The notes under the pieces: model-generated
What the model saw: only the letters and a program-made list of their open reading frames with translations
Told to the model about the DNA's origin: nothing
Database searches by the model: none
Position numbers and translations under genes: made by a program
Source: Planomicrobium sp. Y74
GTDB taxonomy: Bacteria; Bacillota; Bacilli; Bacillales_A; Planococcaceae
Length of the DNA: 52,423 nt
Reading direction: 5' to 3'
Assembly (NCBI RefSeq): GCF_003668635.1
Contig: NZ_RCWH01000012.1
Span: forward strand, 1-52,423
Shown here: one piece after another, positions 25,048 to 34,398 of the stretch
How the letters are laid out: the number at the start of each line of letters is the position of its first letter
Numbering within the stretch: position 1 is the first letter of the stretch

Positions 25048-25496
25048 CAAGCTGCCCAGAAATATTCAACTTTTAAAAGCATTACGTTCTAGACGGATGC
25101 TTCCGCGTGGAGCGGGCCTGAGCCTCCTCATGGCTTCGAAAACCTTGTGCTCCTGCAGCGCAGCGATGCAACGCACTTTCATGTCCCGAAGCTAGCGAAG
25201 CGATGCAGGGACAGGAGCATATCTTTCCCTTTCACCGTATGACACTTCATTCTAATTATATTTCGGAATAAAGCATCCACTCCTATGCTAGAAACAAGCT
25301 GGTGCGAATATCTTATATAGAAAACGATTGAAAGATATGGAGCAAAAGAGCGAAGACTCCCAGGCGACCAAGCGAAGTGCTGAGATCCACTCGGACGAAG
25401 TGTAACGAGACCGAGTTAGCTCAGCCGCAAGCAGCCAGGAAAGCGAAGCTGTTTTGCGGAATATCACTTTACATTTTTCTATATCTAAAAATTTAA
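25048..25496. repeat. Block 2 of the dispersed repeat family
   Basis: There is no gene in these 449 bp. They carry modules shared with block 1: GCGTGGAGC...CTGAGCCTCCTCA...GTGCTCCTGCAGCGCAGC (about 25107-25165), CCGAAGCTAGCGAAGCGATGC (25186-25206), GGAGCAAAAGAGCGAAGACT then CCCAGG (about 25341-25366) and AGCGAAGTGCTGAGATCCAC then TCGG (25373-25396). Several appear in the opposite orientation to block 1. The block is bounded on both sides by the same 32-bp hairpin. Confidence 0.85.
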
Positions 25497-25528
25497 AAAA
25501 GCCTCTTCAAATGCGAAGAGGCTTTTCT
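25497..25528 (-). terminator. Terminator hairpin, copy 2, overlapping the end of nat
   Basis: This is identical over 32 bp to 25016-25047. On the minus strand it contains the final codons of nat (EKPLRI-stop) and would act as its terminator. Confidence 0.8.
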
Positions 25529-26274
25529 GTGTCCAGCACAATCCCGAATTCTTCTTCGAGCAATTTCGTTTTTTCAGCTTCCGTCAATTCCTGCTTTTCT
25601 TTCCTGCCATCCATGGTACGGGTAAGAGTGGTTCCGGTAAGCGTTACACGGCCTTCCGGAGTCGCTTTTGTTACAATGTCGTCATGCGTAAAAGTAGACT
25701 CTTCTGACACCTGATTAAAGATACACCCTTCATGGAAATCCTCCAGCTTTTTCTCGTCCAGCATAAAACGATACAGCACTTTTTCATCTCCGTTATTTTC
25801 ACGCGTCAGTTCATAAACATCAGTTTCAATTTCATCAATCCGGTATGTGCCGCTATTATCCGTATGGCGTTCACCGCCGAGTGGAATCGGACTGATGGTC
25901 GAATCACCGAATCCAGCGTCCACCAGGTAAGGGGCGTCCAGTTCCACGATGATGGCAGCATGCGTATCGGGTTTTGCATAGCTGCCGTCAGGTTTCATTA
26001 CGGTCGCCGAAATCATTTTAGCGTCAAAACCGATTTGCTGCAAAAGCCAGCAGAACAAGCCGTTCAGTTCGTAGCAATAGCCGCCTCTGTGCTGATTGAC
26101 CACTTTATCGTAGATGCTCTCAAGATTAAGGTAGATTGGTACTTTGCGGATCACATCCAGGTTTTCGAAAGGGATATGCTGCATATGAAGTGATTGGAGC
26201 TTCGCCAGATCCTGCAGGTAATTCTCTTCGATAGGGTAGGCATCAAAGCGTTTCAAATATTTTATCGGATTCAT
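25507..26274 (-). CDS. nat: Arylamine N-acetyltransferase
   Basis: A 255-aa enzyme that transfers acetyl from acetyl-CoA to arylamines or hydrazines. The catalytic triad is visible: Cys67 in RGGYCYELNGLF, His105 in KPDTHAAIIV and Asp119 in YLVDAGFGD. The N-terminal MNPIKYLKRF and PFENLDV fit the family. ATG 26274 has AAGGAAGG 9 nt upstream; the longer open frame upstream has no support. The last residues EKPLRI are encoded inside a terminator hairpin that is duplicated across the adjoining repeat block. It lies 37 nt downstream of the YhhN-family gene and probably shares its transcript. Confidence 0.92.
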   Translation of the reverse strand: MNPIKYLKRFDAYPIEENYLQDLAKLQSLHMQHIPFENLDVIRKVPIYLNLESIYDKVVNQHRGGYCYELNGLFCWLLQQIGFDAKMISATVMKPDGSYAKPDTHAAIIVELDAPYLVDAGFGDSTISPIPLGGERHTDNSGTYRIDEIETDVYELTRENNGDEKVLYRFMLDEKKLEDFHEGCIFNQVSEESTFTHDDIVTKATPEGRVTLTGTTLTRTMDGRKEKQELTEAEKTKLLEEEFGIVLDTEKPLRI

Positions 26275-26311
26275 GTATATTTTCCTTCCTTTCATGCGGT
26301 AGCGTACTGGC

Positions 26312-26962
26312 TTATTTATTCCCGATAATTGGCTTCTGGAAACTTGCCGCGCTATGCGCAATGAAAAATTGTGCACCGTAATAAGTAGACATAATGAGCA
26401 GATGAGAATATGCCACAGGAGCAACAAACATATTCCAGGCAAGTACAGAATCCGAAGATACAAACAGCAGACTGCCGATGATCAGCCAGCGGTTTCCGGT
26501 CATGAATGCAGACCAGGCCATCAGGATAATGGCGAAAATATAAAACAGGACCGGCACGATTAATGCATCATCACCGCTGACCTGAAGCGCTTCCAGCATC
26601 CATGCACCCATTACCAGGCCGAAAATGCCGAGCGGCAGGATGGCCAGCAATCGGTAGCGGCTGTATTTCCATTGTGTTAAAAATGCGGCTATGTAAAAGA
26701 TGTGGCCGATTAAAAAAGCGGATAGGCCAACGATGAACCAATGGAGAGTCGCGTCGCCGATTGAACAAAAGACCAGCCCGGTGAGAATCAGCCAGTGGAT
26801 CTTTAATTTATCGCCAGGCATTTGAAGGAGTGCATACATGATGATCAGCACCATCGGAATCAGTTTGAAAATGAGCTTAAACCATAAGGGTTCGTCAGGA
26901 ATAAAGAAAATGTAAAGAATGCTTGCCGCTAAAATCAACACAGGAAAAAATAATTTTTTCAT
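26312..26962 (-). CDS. YhhN-family (lysoplasmalogenase-like) membrane protein
   Basis: A 216-aa polytopic membrane protein with about eight hydrophobic helices. FIPDEPLWFKLIFKLIPMVL after the first helix and CSIGDATLHWFIVGLSAFLI near 75-94 match the YhhN/TMEM86 family (PF07947). Animal members hydrolyse lysoplasmalogen vinyl ethers; the bacterial substrate is uncertain. ATG 26962 is 6 nt after GGAGGA. It is upstream of nat on the same strand. Confidence 0.82.
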   Translation of the reverse strand: MKKLFFPVLILAASILYIFFIPDEPLWFKLIFKLIPMVLIIMYALLQMPGDKLKIHWLILTGLVFCSIGDATLHWFIVGLSAFLIGHIFYIAAFLTQWKYSRYRLLAILPLGIFGLVMGAWMLEALQVSGDDALIVPVLFYIFAIILMAWSAFMTGNRWLIIGSLLFVSSDSVLAWNMFVAPVAYSHLLIMSTYYGAQFFIAHSAASFQKPIIGNK

Positions 26963-27247
26963 AATAAGTCCTCCATCATTTCTTCTATATAAAAGGTATT
27001 CCATCATACAATCGTAAATCCCTTTATTTTCCTAGTAATTTTCCAATCATAGAAGAATAATCCAATAAAAGTGATCTGATAAAATTAACAGATAAATAGG
27101 AAAATAAAATCAATACCTCTCTATACATCTTTTGAATCATAGGACTATCGGGTAAAATTATTATAATTTTACATAATTTTAACAAAGTGTATATTTTCTT
27201 CTTGTATAATTATGCCGTACGCAAATTCAAAAGAGGGAGTGAATAGT

Positions 27248-30200
27248 TTGACGAAAAGCGCAATAGGGAAGGTTTTTCTAAGTCTTTTATTGGTGCTGTC
27301 AGCAGCTTTGCCGTATATGGCGACTGCGAATGCAGCAGATCCCATCTCGGTGGCGGACGCAATCGCGAATAACTCTGGAACTGCCACGGTTAATGGCTAT
27401 ATTGTGGGCACAGCCAACAGTGGGAGCAGTTATGACCAGGAAGCACCTTTTTCAAGTGCAACCAATTTAGGACTGGCAGATTCACCGGATGAAACAGATC
27501 CGGCAAAAATTTTGCCGGTGCAATTACCATCTGGTTCAATACGTTCCGCATTGAATTTGGTTGATAACCCGACCAATTTTAAATCGGAAATAAACATTAC
27601 AGGTTCACTGGAAGCGTATTTCACCGTTCCTGGTTTGAAGTCGCCAACATCTTTTGAAATCTTGTCAGAAGGTGAAGCTCCACCAGAACCGACCGTTGTC
27701 GATTCATTGGCTGAAGCCCGCACGATGCCTGGTGAATTGATCCAGGTCGAAGCGACTGTGACGACAGGAACAGGTTTCTGGGGGGGCAACGCGTTTTATG
27801 TCCAGGACGAAACAGCTGGACTTTATGTTTACACCTCTAATGCAACCGTATCACCTGGCGACATCGTCCGATTGACAGGCTCAGTGTCCGAATACAGCGG
27901 GGAGCTGCAATTGCAGCCGAACACGGTAGAGGTCCTGTCATCGAACAACGAACTTCCTGCTTTGCAAACTATTACACCTGCAGGAGTGAACGAAGATACG
28001 CAAGGTGAGCGCGTTGAATTGCAGAATGTAACGATTACAGGTCTGCAAGCGGTCAATGATTACGGTACATTCGAATTTTCTGCTGTGGCGGAAAACGGGG
28101 AATCTGTCATTATCCGCAACGATAACCGAAATGGTGTGACGTTTGAGCAATTCACTCAGCGTTATCAGGAAGGCGACCTTGTCCATGTGACAGGAATCGC
28201 TTCTAAATTCAATGATACTTATCAGCTGAAGACTCTAGGTTTCGAGAGCTTTGACTTAGTCAACAAACCGGCTGTCTATGCAGATGTTTTCCCGGGCATC
28301 GTGTCTGAAGGCACAGAAATCATGCTGCAGTCAGGCTGGGAAAACGCAACAATCTATTACACGCTTGACGGCTCGACTCCAACAGCCGCCAGCACACAAT
28401 ACACAGCTCCGATCGTATTAACGGATGATACAGTCATCAAGGCGATTGCTGTAGCTGACGAAACATCGGAAGTCTTTTCATTCGAATACACGGTTTTAAA
28501 AACGGAAGATCTTCGCATCCGTGATATTCAAGGACAAGGGCATTATTCAGACTACGAAGATGTAGCGGTCAATGAAATCACTGGTGTCATCACGCATTTC
28601 TACAACGGTGCGAACTTTGTCATCCAGGACGTGGAGGATGATGGCGACTGGACAACTTCAGAAGCGATCATCGTAAACAGATCCAGTGCGAGCAGCACAT
28701 TTGCTGTTGGTGATGTTGTAACCGTAGCGGGAACCGTGGAAGAATGGTTCTATAAAGGCTATTCGGATATGCGGGATAACGACCTGCCGCTGACACGCAT
28801 CCGCTCAACGGAAGTAGTGAAAGATGGCACGGCAGAACTGCCTGAACCACTTGTCATCGGAGAAGATATTTTCCCTCCGACTCAAAATATTGAAAATGAC
28901 GGTTTGACTTCATTCGATCCGGAAGAAGACGGCATTGATTTCTGGGAATCACTTGAATTGATGCGCGTAGGCGTTGCGGACGCACAAATCGTTGGACCAC
29001 AAAAATACGGCGAAGTATTCGTTGTATCGAAGAACGCAACAAACAATGATTTCCATAAACAAGGCGGCGTTTTGCTTGCGGAAGATGATTACAATCCGGA
29101 ACGCATTACAGTAACGACGGGTGAAAACGTCATCGCCAAAGCTGGTGACACCTTTGCTGAAATGCCGGTGGGTGTTCTGGGCTACGGCTTCGGCAACTAC
29201 CAGATTTGGACAAGTGAAAATGAAGTTCCGGCAATTGTGGACGGCGGAACAACGCCGGAAGAAACATGGATTGAAAAAGCAGAAGACAAGTTAACAGTGG
29301 CAGCCTATAATGTGGAGAATTTCTCTGCAGACCCGAGCCACACTTCTGACGCAAAAGCTCAGCGTATTGCTGAGTCATTCGTAAACGATTTAAATTCACC
29401 AGATATTATCGTCATGGTGGAAGTACAGGACAGCGACGGCCCGACTGCATCCGGCAACAGTGATGCGACGGCAAGTTATGAACGCTTGATTGCTGATATC
29501 GCTGCGGCGGGAGGTCCGACTTATGCATGGACGGATATCGCACCTGAATACAACCAGGACGGCGGACAGCCTGGCGGAAATATCCGCGTCGGTTATCTTT
29601 ATAACCCTGAACGTGTAACACTTTCTGAAGGGACAAAAGGAACAGCGACGCAGGATACGGAATGGGTGGACGGCGAGTTGTCATTGAATCCAGGTCGCAT
29701 CCAACCGATCCCGATGCCGAATACGCGCAAACCGATTGCTGCACAATTCGAATTCCAGGGTGAGCAGGTAGTTGTGATTGGCGCACACTTGAATTCAAAA
29801 GGCGGAGACGAGCCATTATTCGGCCAAAACCAGCCGCCATTCCTTGGTTCTGAAGAAGAGCGCATTGAACTGGCGGAAGCCATCAACGGTTTCATCCAGG
29901 AAGGGCTTGAACAAGATCCCAACTTGAATGTCATTGTTGCCGGCGATATGAATGATTTTGAATTCACACCAGCAATGGAAGCGTTAAAAGGTGATGTTTT
30001 AACTAACAAAGTTGAAGATGTGCCGCTTGAAGACCGTTTCTCTTATTATTACCAAGGTAATTCCCAGGTTCTTGATCACCTGCTTGTGACGAATAACCTG
30101 GCGGATCGCACAGAACTGGATATGGTTCATATTAACGCAATGTTCATGGAAGAACATGGACGAGCCTCTGACCACGATCCATTGCTTGCGCAAATCGACT

Positions 30201-30742
30201 TTTCAAAACCGGCAGTGCCGGGAGAACAGGAAGCGGATCCTGATTATTCAGGTGCTGTTGCTGTAATCACTGCAGGTGAATTTGACGAAAACGGGGAACT
30301 GACAATCGAATTTTCCGAAGGCACAGTGGAAGAATTGCTGGCAAGCGGTAAAGATCTGTTGATTGACCTGCCGGCAGCAGATATCACTTTCACGGCTGAA
30401 AACCTTCAGCAATTGGCGGATGCTGCCGGACAAGGCTTCAATGTGGAGCTGGCAGTCGATGACGCAGAAACGGTGGACAAACGTCCAGCGTTGACGCAGC
30501 AGCTCGACATCGCAGTTACAGATCCTGAAGGAAATGAAATCGATGTTGATTTTAATTCTGATTTCACTTTGGCTTTCGACACTGACAGCGGAGTGAAAGT
30601 CCAATTCGGCGCCCGCGAAGACTCTAAAGGCAAATGGAAAATCATCCAGGGCGAACTGGATGGCGATACCTTTACTTTGAGAGTCAACGAATTCGGCAAC
30701 TATACGGTTGTAACGAATAAAGGACAGGCGAAAAAACGCTAA
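27248..30742 (+). CDS. Large secreted multidomain nuclease/phosphodiesterase (YhcR-like)
   Basis: A 1164-aa exported protein. A signal peptide (VFLSLLLVLSAALPYMATANA) is followed by an OB-like DUF6359 region (VADAIANNSGTATVNGYIVG), a second OB/DUF5689 region (LAEARTMPGELIQVEATVTT), a third OB region, a chitobiase C-terminal-type fold (TIYYTLDGSTPTAASTQY, about 375-395), more OB repeats, and an endonuclease/exonuclease/phosphatase domain (about 685-985). The last has VAAYNVENFS, VMVEVQDSDGP, GAHLNSKGGDE, VAGDMNDFEF, LDHLLVT and GRASDHDPLLA. It likely degrades extracellular DNA for nutrients. There is no LPXTG sorting signal; the end is a beta-rich domain with NEFGNYTVVTN. The start is TTG 27248, 8 nt after GAGGGAG; ATG 27212 follows a TATAAT and has no ribosome site. 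Confidence 0.87.
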   Translation: MTKSAIGKVFLSLLLVLSAALPYMATANAADPISVADAIANNSGTATVNGYIVGTANSGSSYDQEAPFSSATNLGLADSPDETDPAKILPVQLPSGSIRSALNLVDNPTNFKSEINITGSLEAYFTVPGLKSPTSFEILSEGEAPPEPTVVDSLAEARTMPGELIQVEATVTTGTGFWGGNAFYVQDETAGLYVYTSNATVSPGDIVRLTGSVSEYSGELQLQPNTVEVLSSNNELPALQTITPAGVNEDTQGERVELQNVTITGLQAVNDYGTFEFSAVAENGESVIIRNDNRNGVTFEQFTQRYQEGDLVHVTGIASKFNDTYQLKTLGFESFDLVNKPAVYADVFPGIVSEGTEIMLQSGWENATIYYTLDGSTPTAASTQYTAPIVLTDDTVIKAIAVADETSEVFSFEYTVLKTEDLRIRDIQGQGHYSDYEDVAVNEITGVITHFYNGANFVIQDVEDDGDWTTSEAIIVNRSSASSTFAVGDVVTVAGTVEEWFYKGYSDMRDNDLPLTRIRSTEVVKDGTAELPEPLVIGEDIFPPTQNIENDGLTSFDPEEDGIDFWESLELMRVGVADAQIVGPQKYGEVFVVSKNATNNDFHKQGGVLLAEDDYNPERITVTTGENVIAKAGDTFAEMPVGVLGYGFGNYQIWTSENEVPAIVDGGTTPEETWIEKAEDKLTVAAYNVENFSADPSHTSDAKAQRIAESFVNDLNSPDIIVMVEVQDSDGPTASGNSDATASYERLIADIAAAGGPTYAWTDIAPEYNQDGGQPGGNIRVGYLYNPERVTLSEGTKGTATQDTEWVDGELSLNPGRIQPIPMPNTRKPIAAQFEFQGEQVVVIGAHLNSKGGDEPLFGQNQPPFLGSEEERIELAEAINGFIQEGLEQDPNLNVIVAGDMNDFEFTPAMEALKGDVLTNKVEDVPLEDRFSYYYQGNSQVLDHLLVTNNLADRTELDMVHINAMFMEEHGRASDHDPLLAQIDFSKPAVPGEQEADPDYSGAVAVITAGEFDENGELTIEFSEGTVEELLASGKDLLIDLPAADITFTAENLQQLADAAGQGFNVELAVDDAETVDKRPALTQQLDIAVTDPEGNEIDVDFNSDFTLAFDTDSGVKVQFGAREDSKGKWKIIQGELDGDTFTLRVNEFGNYTVVTNKGQAKKR

Positions 30743-30756
30743 AAACAATATCTCTG

Positions 30757-30802
30757 AAGAGGCTCCACAGACAGGAAATCTGTCAGTGGAGCCTCTTTTT
30801 TG
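30757..30802 (+). terminator. Strong terminator after the secreted nuclease
   Basis: AGAGGCTCCAC...GTGGAGCCTCT with a nested GACAG/CTGTC stem, followed by TTTTTT. Confidence 0.92.
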
Positions 30803-30909
30803 TATATACACTTGAACAAACAGTGTACGTACAATCAGGAACCGCATGTTTTTTTACTGTCCAAAAGGGAAAGTGAAGGTAAATGAGATTATAAAAGGAG
30901 AGATGGCAA

Positions 30910-32370
30910 TTGGATAAATACAAGGATCTTGATCATCAATTCATCAACGGCCAATGGAAAGAAGGAACAGGTACAAAACAAATCGAAGTGGTTAACCCCT
31001 ATACACAGGAACAGGTGACCACTTTTAAATCGGCAGGCGCGGAAGATATCGATGAAGCTTATCGCGCTGCTTACGAAGCCCAGAAAGAATGGGCTGCTGT
31101 CAATCCCTTTGAACGGGCGCGTATCATTGAAGAAGCCTCACTCATCATGGAGCGGCGCAGAGACGAACTGGTCCAGCTTCTGATTGAAGAAGCTGGCTCA
31201 ACATTCATCAAGGCGAACGTGAAAGTGGATTTCTGCATAGCTATTACAAAACATTCCGCTTCATTCCCATTTGAAAACGAGTCGCAGGTACCGCCTTCGA
31301 TTGTACCGGGAAAACGCAATGAAGTACTGCGTAAACCCCTTGGTGTTGTTGGCGTCATTGGACCCTTTAACTTCCCTATGTATCTTGCGATGCGTTCTGT
31401 TTCTCCTGCACTCGCGACAGGAAACGGCGTTGTGCTGAAACCGGATTCCCAAACGGCGATTACAGGCGGCACATTGCTGGGGAAAATTTTTGAAGAAGCA
31501 GGTGCGCCCAAAGGCATATTGAATGTTGTGGTGCCGGATATCACTGAAATTGGGGATGCGTTTGTCGAACACCCTATTCCGCGTATGATTTCATTTACCG
31601 GATCTACCGGCGTCGGCAAACATATTGGCGAAATTGCGGGGCGCATGGTGAAAAAAGCGGTTCTGGAACTTGGCGGCAACAACCCATTCGTGGTACTGGA
31701 GGATGCCGATATTGAAAAAGCTGTTGAAGGGGCAGCGTTCGGCAAATATATGCACAGCGGCCAGATTTGCATGGCAGTCAACCGCATTATTGTCCACCAG
31801 GATATCTATGAGGAGTTTACAAATCAATTTCTTGAGCTGAGCAAAAAAATCAAAGTTGGAGACCCGAAAGATCCAACGACATTAATTGGACCGCTTATCA
31901 ATCAAAAAGCCGTTCAACGGATTCTGGGTGAAGTGGAACAGGCAAAATCAGAAGGGGCGGAAGTTCTGCTGGAGGGCTCCGTGGAGGGCAACGTGATGAC
32001 ACCATTTGTTTTGAAAGGGACAAATGACATGGCTACAGCTAAACACGAAATGTTCGGTCCGGTTGTGACCATAATCCCGGCGAAAGACGAAGCGGATGCT
32101 TTGCGTATAGCCAATGACACGCAATATGGACTCAGTGGATCGGTTCATTCCTCCAATTACGAGAAAGCTTTCAGTTTCGCACAGCGAATGGAAACGGGAA
32201 TGGTCCATATCAATGACCAAAGTGTCAACGATGAACCGCTGGTGGCGTTTGGCGGTGAAAAGAATTCAGGGCTTGGCCGTTTCGGAGGCCATTGGTCACT
32301 TGATGAGTTTACAACTTTCCAATGGATTTCTGTACAGGAAGAAAGAAGAAGATACCCTTTTGAAAAATAG
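30910..32370 (+). CDS. Aldehyde dehydrogenase family protein
   Basis: A 486-aa NAD(P)-dependent aldehyde dehydrogenase. GVVGVIGPFNFPMYLAMRSV (about 145-164) and FTGSTGVGKHIGEIAG (about 225-240) form the cofactor site, LELGGNNPFVVLEDAD holds the general-base Glu, and SGQICMAVNRI (about 282-292) has the catalytic Cys. EMFGPVVTIIP and FGGEKNSGLGRFGG close the fold. It is closest in appearance to aromatic aldehyde (vanillin/benzaldehyde-type) dehydrogenases. The start is TTG 30910, 9 nt after AAGGAG. It is monocistronic between terminators, and the substrate is not indicated by context. Confidence 0.9.
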   Translation: MDKYKDLDHQFINGQWKEGTGTKQIEVVNPYTQEQVTTFKSAGAEDIDEAYRAAYEAQKEWAAVNPFERARIIEEASLIMERRRDELVQLLIEEAGSTFIKANVKVDFCIAITKHSASFPFENESQVPPSIVPGKRNEVLRKPLGVVGVIGPFNFPMYLAMRSVSPALATGNGVVLKPDSQTAITGGTLLGKIFEEAGAPKGILNVVVPDITEIGDAFVEHPIPRMISFTGSTGVGKHIGEIAGRMVKKAVLELGGNNPFVVLEDADIEKAVEGAAFGKYMHSGQICMAVNRIIVHQDIYEEFTNQFLELSKKIKVGDPKDPTTLIGPLINQKAVQRILGEVEQAKSEGAEVLLEGSVEGNVMTPFVLKGTNDMATAKHEMFGPVVTIIPAKDEADALRIANDTQYGLSGSVHSSNYEKAFSFAQRMETGMVHINDQSVNDEPLVAFGGEKNSGLGRFGGHWSLDEFTTFQWISVQEERRRYPFEK

Positions 32371-32410
32371 CAAAACAATCCCCGTCCTTTCCAGGGCGGG
32401 GATTGTTTTG
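32371..32410. terminator. Bidirectional terminator between ALDH and ion-channel genes
   Basis: CAAAACAATCCCCG pairs with CGGGGATTGTTTTG between convergent genes. Confidence 0.85.
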
Positions 32411-32417
32411 CGTTTGT

Positions 32418-33407
32418 TTAGTCAGGCCACTTCCGGCTGTTGTCGCGCAAGCTGCCAAGCAGCGCTTTTCGGCGGGCGGATAAATCTTCCAGGGAGTCCA
32501 GAAAGACATCGGTCGAAACAACAGGCAACCCTTTATCCCTCATGGTATCGAGGTCCGGGGGTGGAGGGGCCATTTCTGCCGGGCTTATATAGCCGTTGCG
32601 CAGAGTTGTGATAAAGCTGTCAATCGTCGACCTTGCTTCGTGTATAAGGAGCTTATTCGGGCCATAGCCTTCTTTTATTCCAAATTTAAATACTGTTAAT
32701 ACTTCATCCAGCGTAGCAACTGAGACGGCAAGTTCCTCATCACGTTTACTCGAATGGTAATAATGCAGAATTGGATAAGCATTATGCTGTGACGTCAACG
32801 TGCTCAACTGTGACGAAAAAGAACTGAGCAAAAGATTGATATCATTAAAGTTTTTGCCGTTCCATGAATTCGAAACGATTTCTGTCACGTTATCGCCAAT
32901 ACCGCGGACACTTTCTGCAAAAGCACGTTTTTGTGTTACTGCGTCAAGTACAGAAAGGATATACGTGACGCCTAGCGTAATGAATACCAGCCCGCAGGCT
33001 GCAGTAAGAACGGCGAGAATCTGCCATAAACCTTCTTCCATGATGTAATCGCCTACCCCTAATGTAAAGAGCAGGTACCCGGTCACATACCAACGTTCAG
33101 CCCAGCTGATCGGATTATTATCGTTGGTATCGATAAATGAGGCCGGATCCGCAGCAAACAACAAAGTCCAGCCTGTCCAAAACAGCAGGATCCAAGTCAA
33201 AAGCGTCGCAATAAGTATAATGGGGCCAGCCAGGCTTATGAGGGAGGACTTGCCTCCGCTGAGCCAACGGAGCAACACCCAAAATAACAGTGACACTCTT
33301 TTGGTAATCGGTCCTGCGCCTCCATCCGGCCATAAAGTTGTCCAGGCGAAATCGATTATGCCGGCGATCAACAGAATCATGCCTAATATAGCGTAAATTT
33401 CATTCAT
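32418..33407 (-). CDS. Ion-channel family membrane protein with unusual filter TLGVGDY
   Basis: A 329-aa protein. Four hydrophobic segments lie in the first 165 residues. The stretch YVTGYLLFTLGVGDYIMEEG (about 109-128), followed by a TM helix, is the layout of a two-helix ion channel (pore loop then inner helix, PF07885). The usual K+ filter TVGYGD is replaced by TLGVGD. The remaining 160 residues are soluble and probably intracellular, and match no known regulatory domain I recognise. ATG 33407 is 6 nt after AAGGAGG; ATG 33410 is only 3 nt away. Ion selectivity is uncertain because of the filter change. Confidence 0.75.
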   Translation of the reverse strand: MNEIYAILGMILLIAGIIDFAWTTLWPDGGAGPITKRVSLLFWVLLRWLSGGKSSLISLAGPIILIATLLTWILLFWTGWTLLFAADPASFIDTNDNNPISWAERWYVTGYLLFTLGVGDYIMEEGLWQILAVLTAACGLVFITLGVTYILSVLDAVTQKRAFAESVRGIGDNVTEIVSNSWNGKNFNDINLLLSSFSSQLSTLTSQHNAYPILHYYHSSKRDEELAVSVATLDEVLTVFKFGIKEGYGPNKLLIHEARSTIDSFITTLRNGYISPAEMAPPPPDLDTMRDKGLPVVSTDVFLDSLEDLSARRKALLGSLRDNSRKWPD

Positions 33408-33570
33408 CATTAACCTCCTTATGTGAATAATCCATTTACTTCATAACAAAATGATAAGTGAATTTGGCTGGCATGTATATTCATATGGTTATTTTGAGCC
33501 TTTTTAATTGATAAAATATTATTATAATGATATAATTGTGATAATTATTAAGGAAAGGGAAGTGCTTTGA

Positions 33571-34272
33571 TTGGAAAATAAAATACTGTCGGGCGCCCTT
33601 TTTAAGAAGACGCCCTTAAGCAAAATAAAAAAACATAAAAAAGAGTATGCGATAAAAACGATTGTCATAATCGGTGATTCTGTTGCTTATGGTTACGGGA
33701 CAAAAGAAGGCATCGCAAAATACCTAAAAGAAAGTTTTCCAGGAAGCCGGGTTACCAACCTTGGCATCAATGGATTGACGAGCGATGGGCTTGTTGCCAG
33801 ACTGACTTCTGGATTCTGGGATCTACACCTGTCACGAGCAGATCTGGTGCTTATCAATATCGGGGGCAACGACCTGCTGCAGGGCTTCCGGAAACTCGGG
33901 ACGGCTGGATTGGTCCGCAATTTTAAAGCGATCCGCATCAATTACCGAAAAAACCTTCTTGAGATTTACGGCAAGCTCCGTGAGTTGAATCCGGAGGTGC
34001 TGCTGGTCCAGAACGACCTGTATAATTCAATGAAAAAAGAACATCAATATATGGGCTTGACTAAACTTCTATACCGCCGGTGGAACCGGTCAATCGGAGA
34101 GCGTGGCGTAATTATTTCAAAAACCGATAAAATGGGCAAGAATCCCGGTATCTGGCTAGACGGAATTCACCCCAATGACGAAGGCTATAAATTGATGCAT
34201 GAAATATTGATTGATACACTGCAGTCTACCGGCATAGTGCCGCCGCAGCATTCCAACGAAAATAAACTGTAA
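33571..34272 (+). CDS. SGNH/GDSL-type hydrolase (cytosolic)
   Basis: A 233-aa protein without a signal peptide. Block I is VIIGDSVAYGYGTKEG (Ser about residue 38), block III is NIGGNDLLQ, and block V is DGIHPNDEGYKLM with the Asp/His pair. The N-terminus is very Lys-rich (KIKKHKKEY). The start is TTG 33571; AAGGAAAGGG lies about 11 nt upstream and no ATG fits. It is a distant paralog of the secreted enzyme at 6971. Substrate unknown. Confidence 0.83.
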   Translation: MENKILSGALFKKTPLSKIKKHKKEYAIKTIVIIGDSVAYGYGTKEGIAKYLKESFPGSRVTNLGINGLTSDGLVARLTSGFWDLHLSRADLVLINIGGNDLLQGFRKLGTAGLVRNFKAIRINYRKNLLEIYGKLRELNPEVLLVQNDLYNSMKKEHQYMGLTKLLYRRWNRSIGERGVIISKTDKMGKNPGIWLDGIHPNDEGYKLMHEILIDTLQSTGIVPPQHSNENKL

Positions 34273-34278
34273 GTATCT

Positions 34279-34304
34279 GAAGCGCATAACCGCTTCTTTT
34301 TTTT
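34279..34304 (+). terminator. Terminator after the second SGNH gene
   Basis: GAAGCG pairs with CGCTTC and is followed by eight T. Confidence 0.8.
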
Positions 34305-34398
34305 ATGCAAAAAAATATCCGGTTATGAGCAATAAATTTAGGGTATTGGAATTTATACAGCATTTTTGCTGCAGTATCCAAAGCAGGAGGCGGATTGC

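Noticed and set aside
26275..26463. N-terminal extension of nat by 63 residues
   Set aside because: The extension has no ribosome site and no family similarity, and it runs into the upstream gene; ATG 26274 has a good site.
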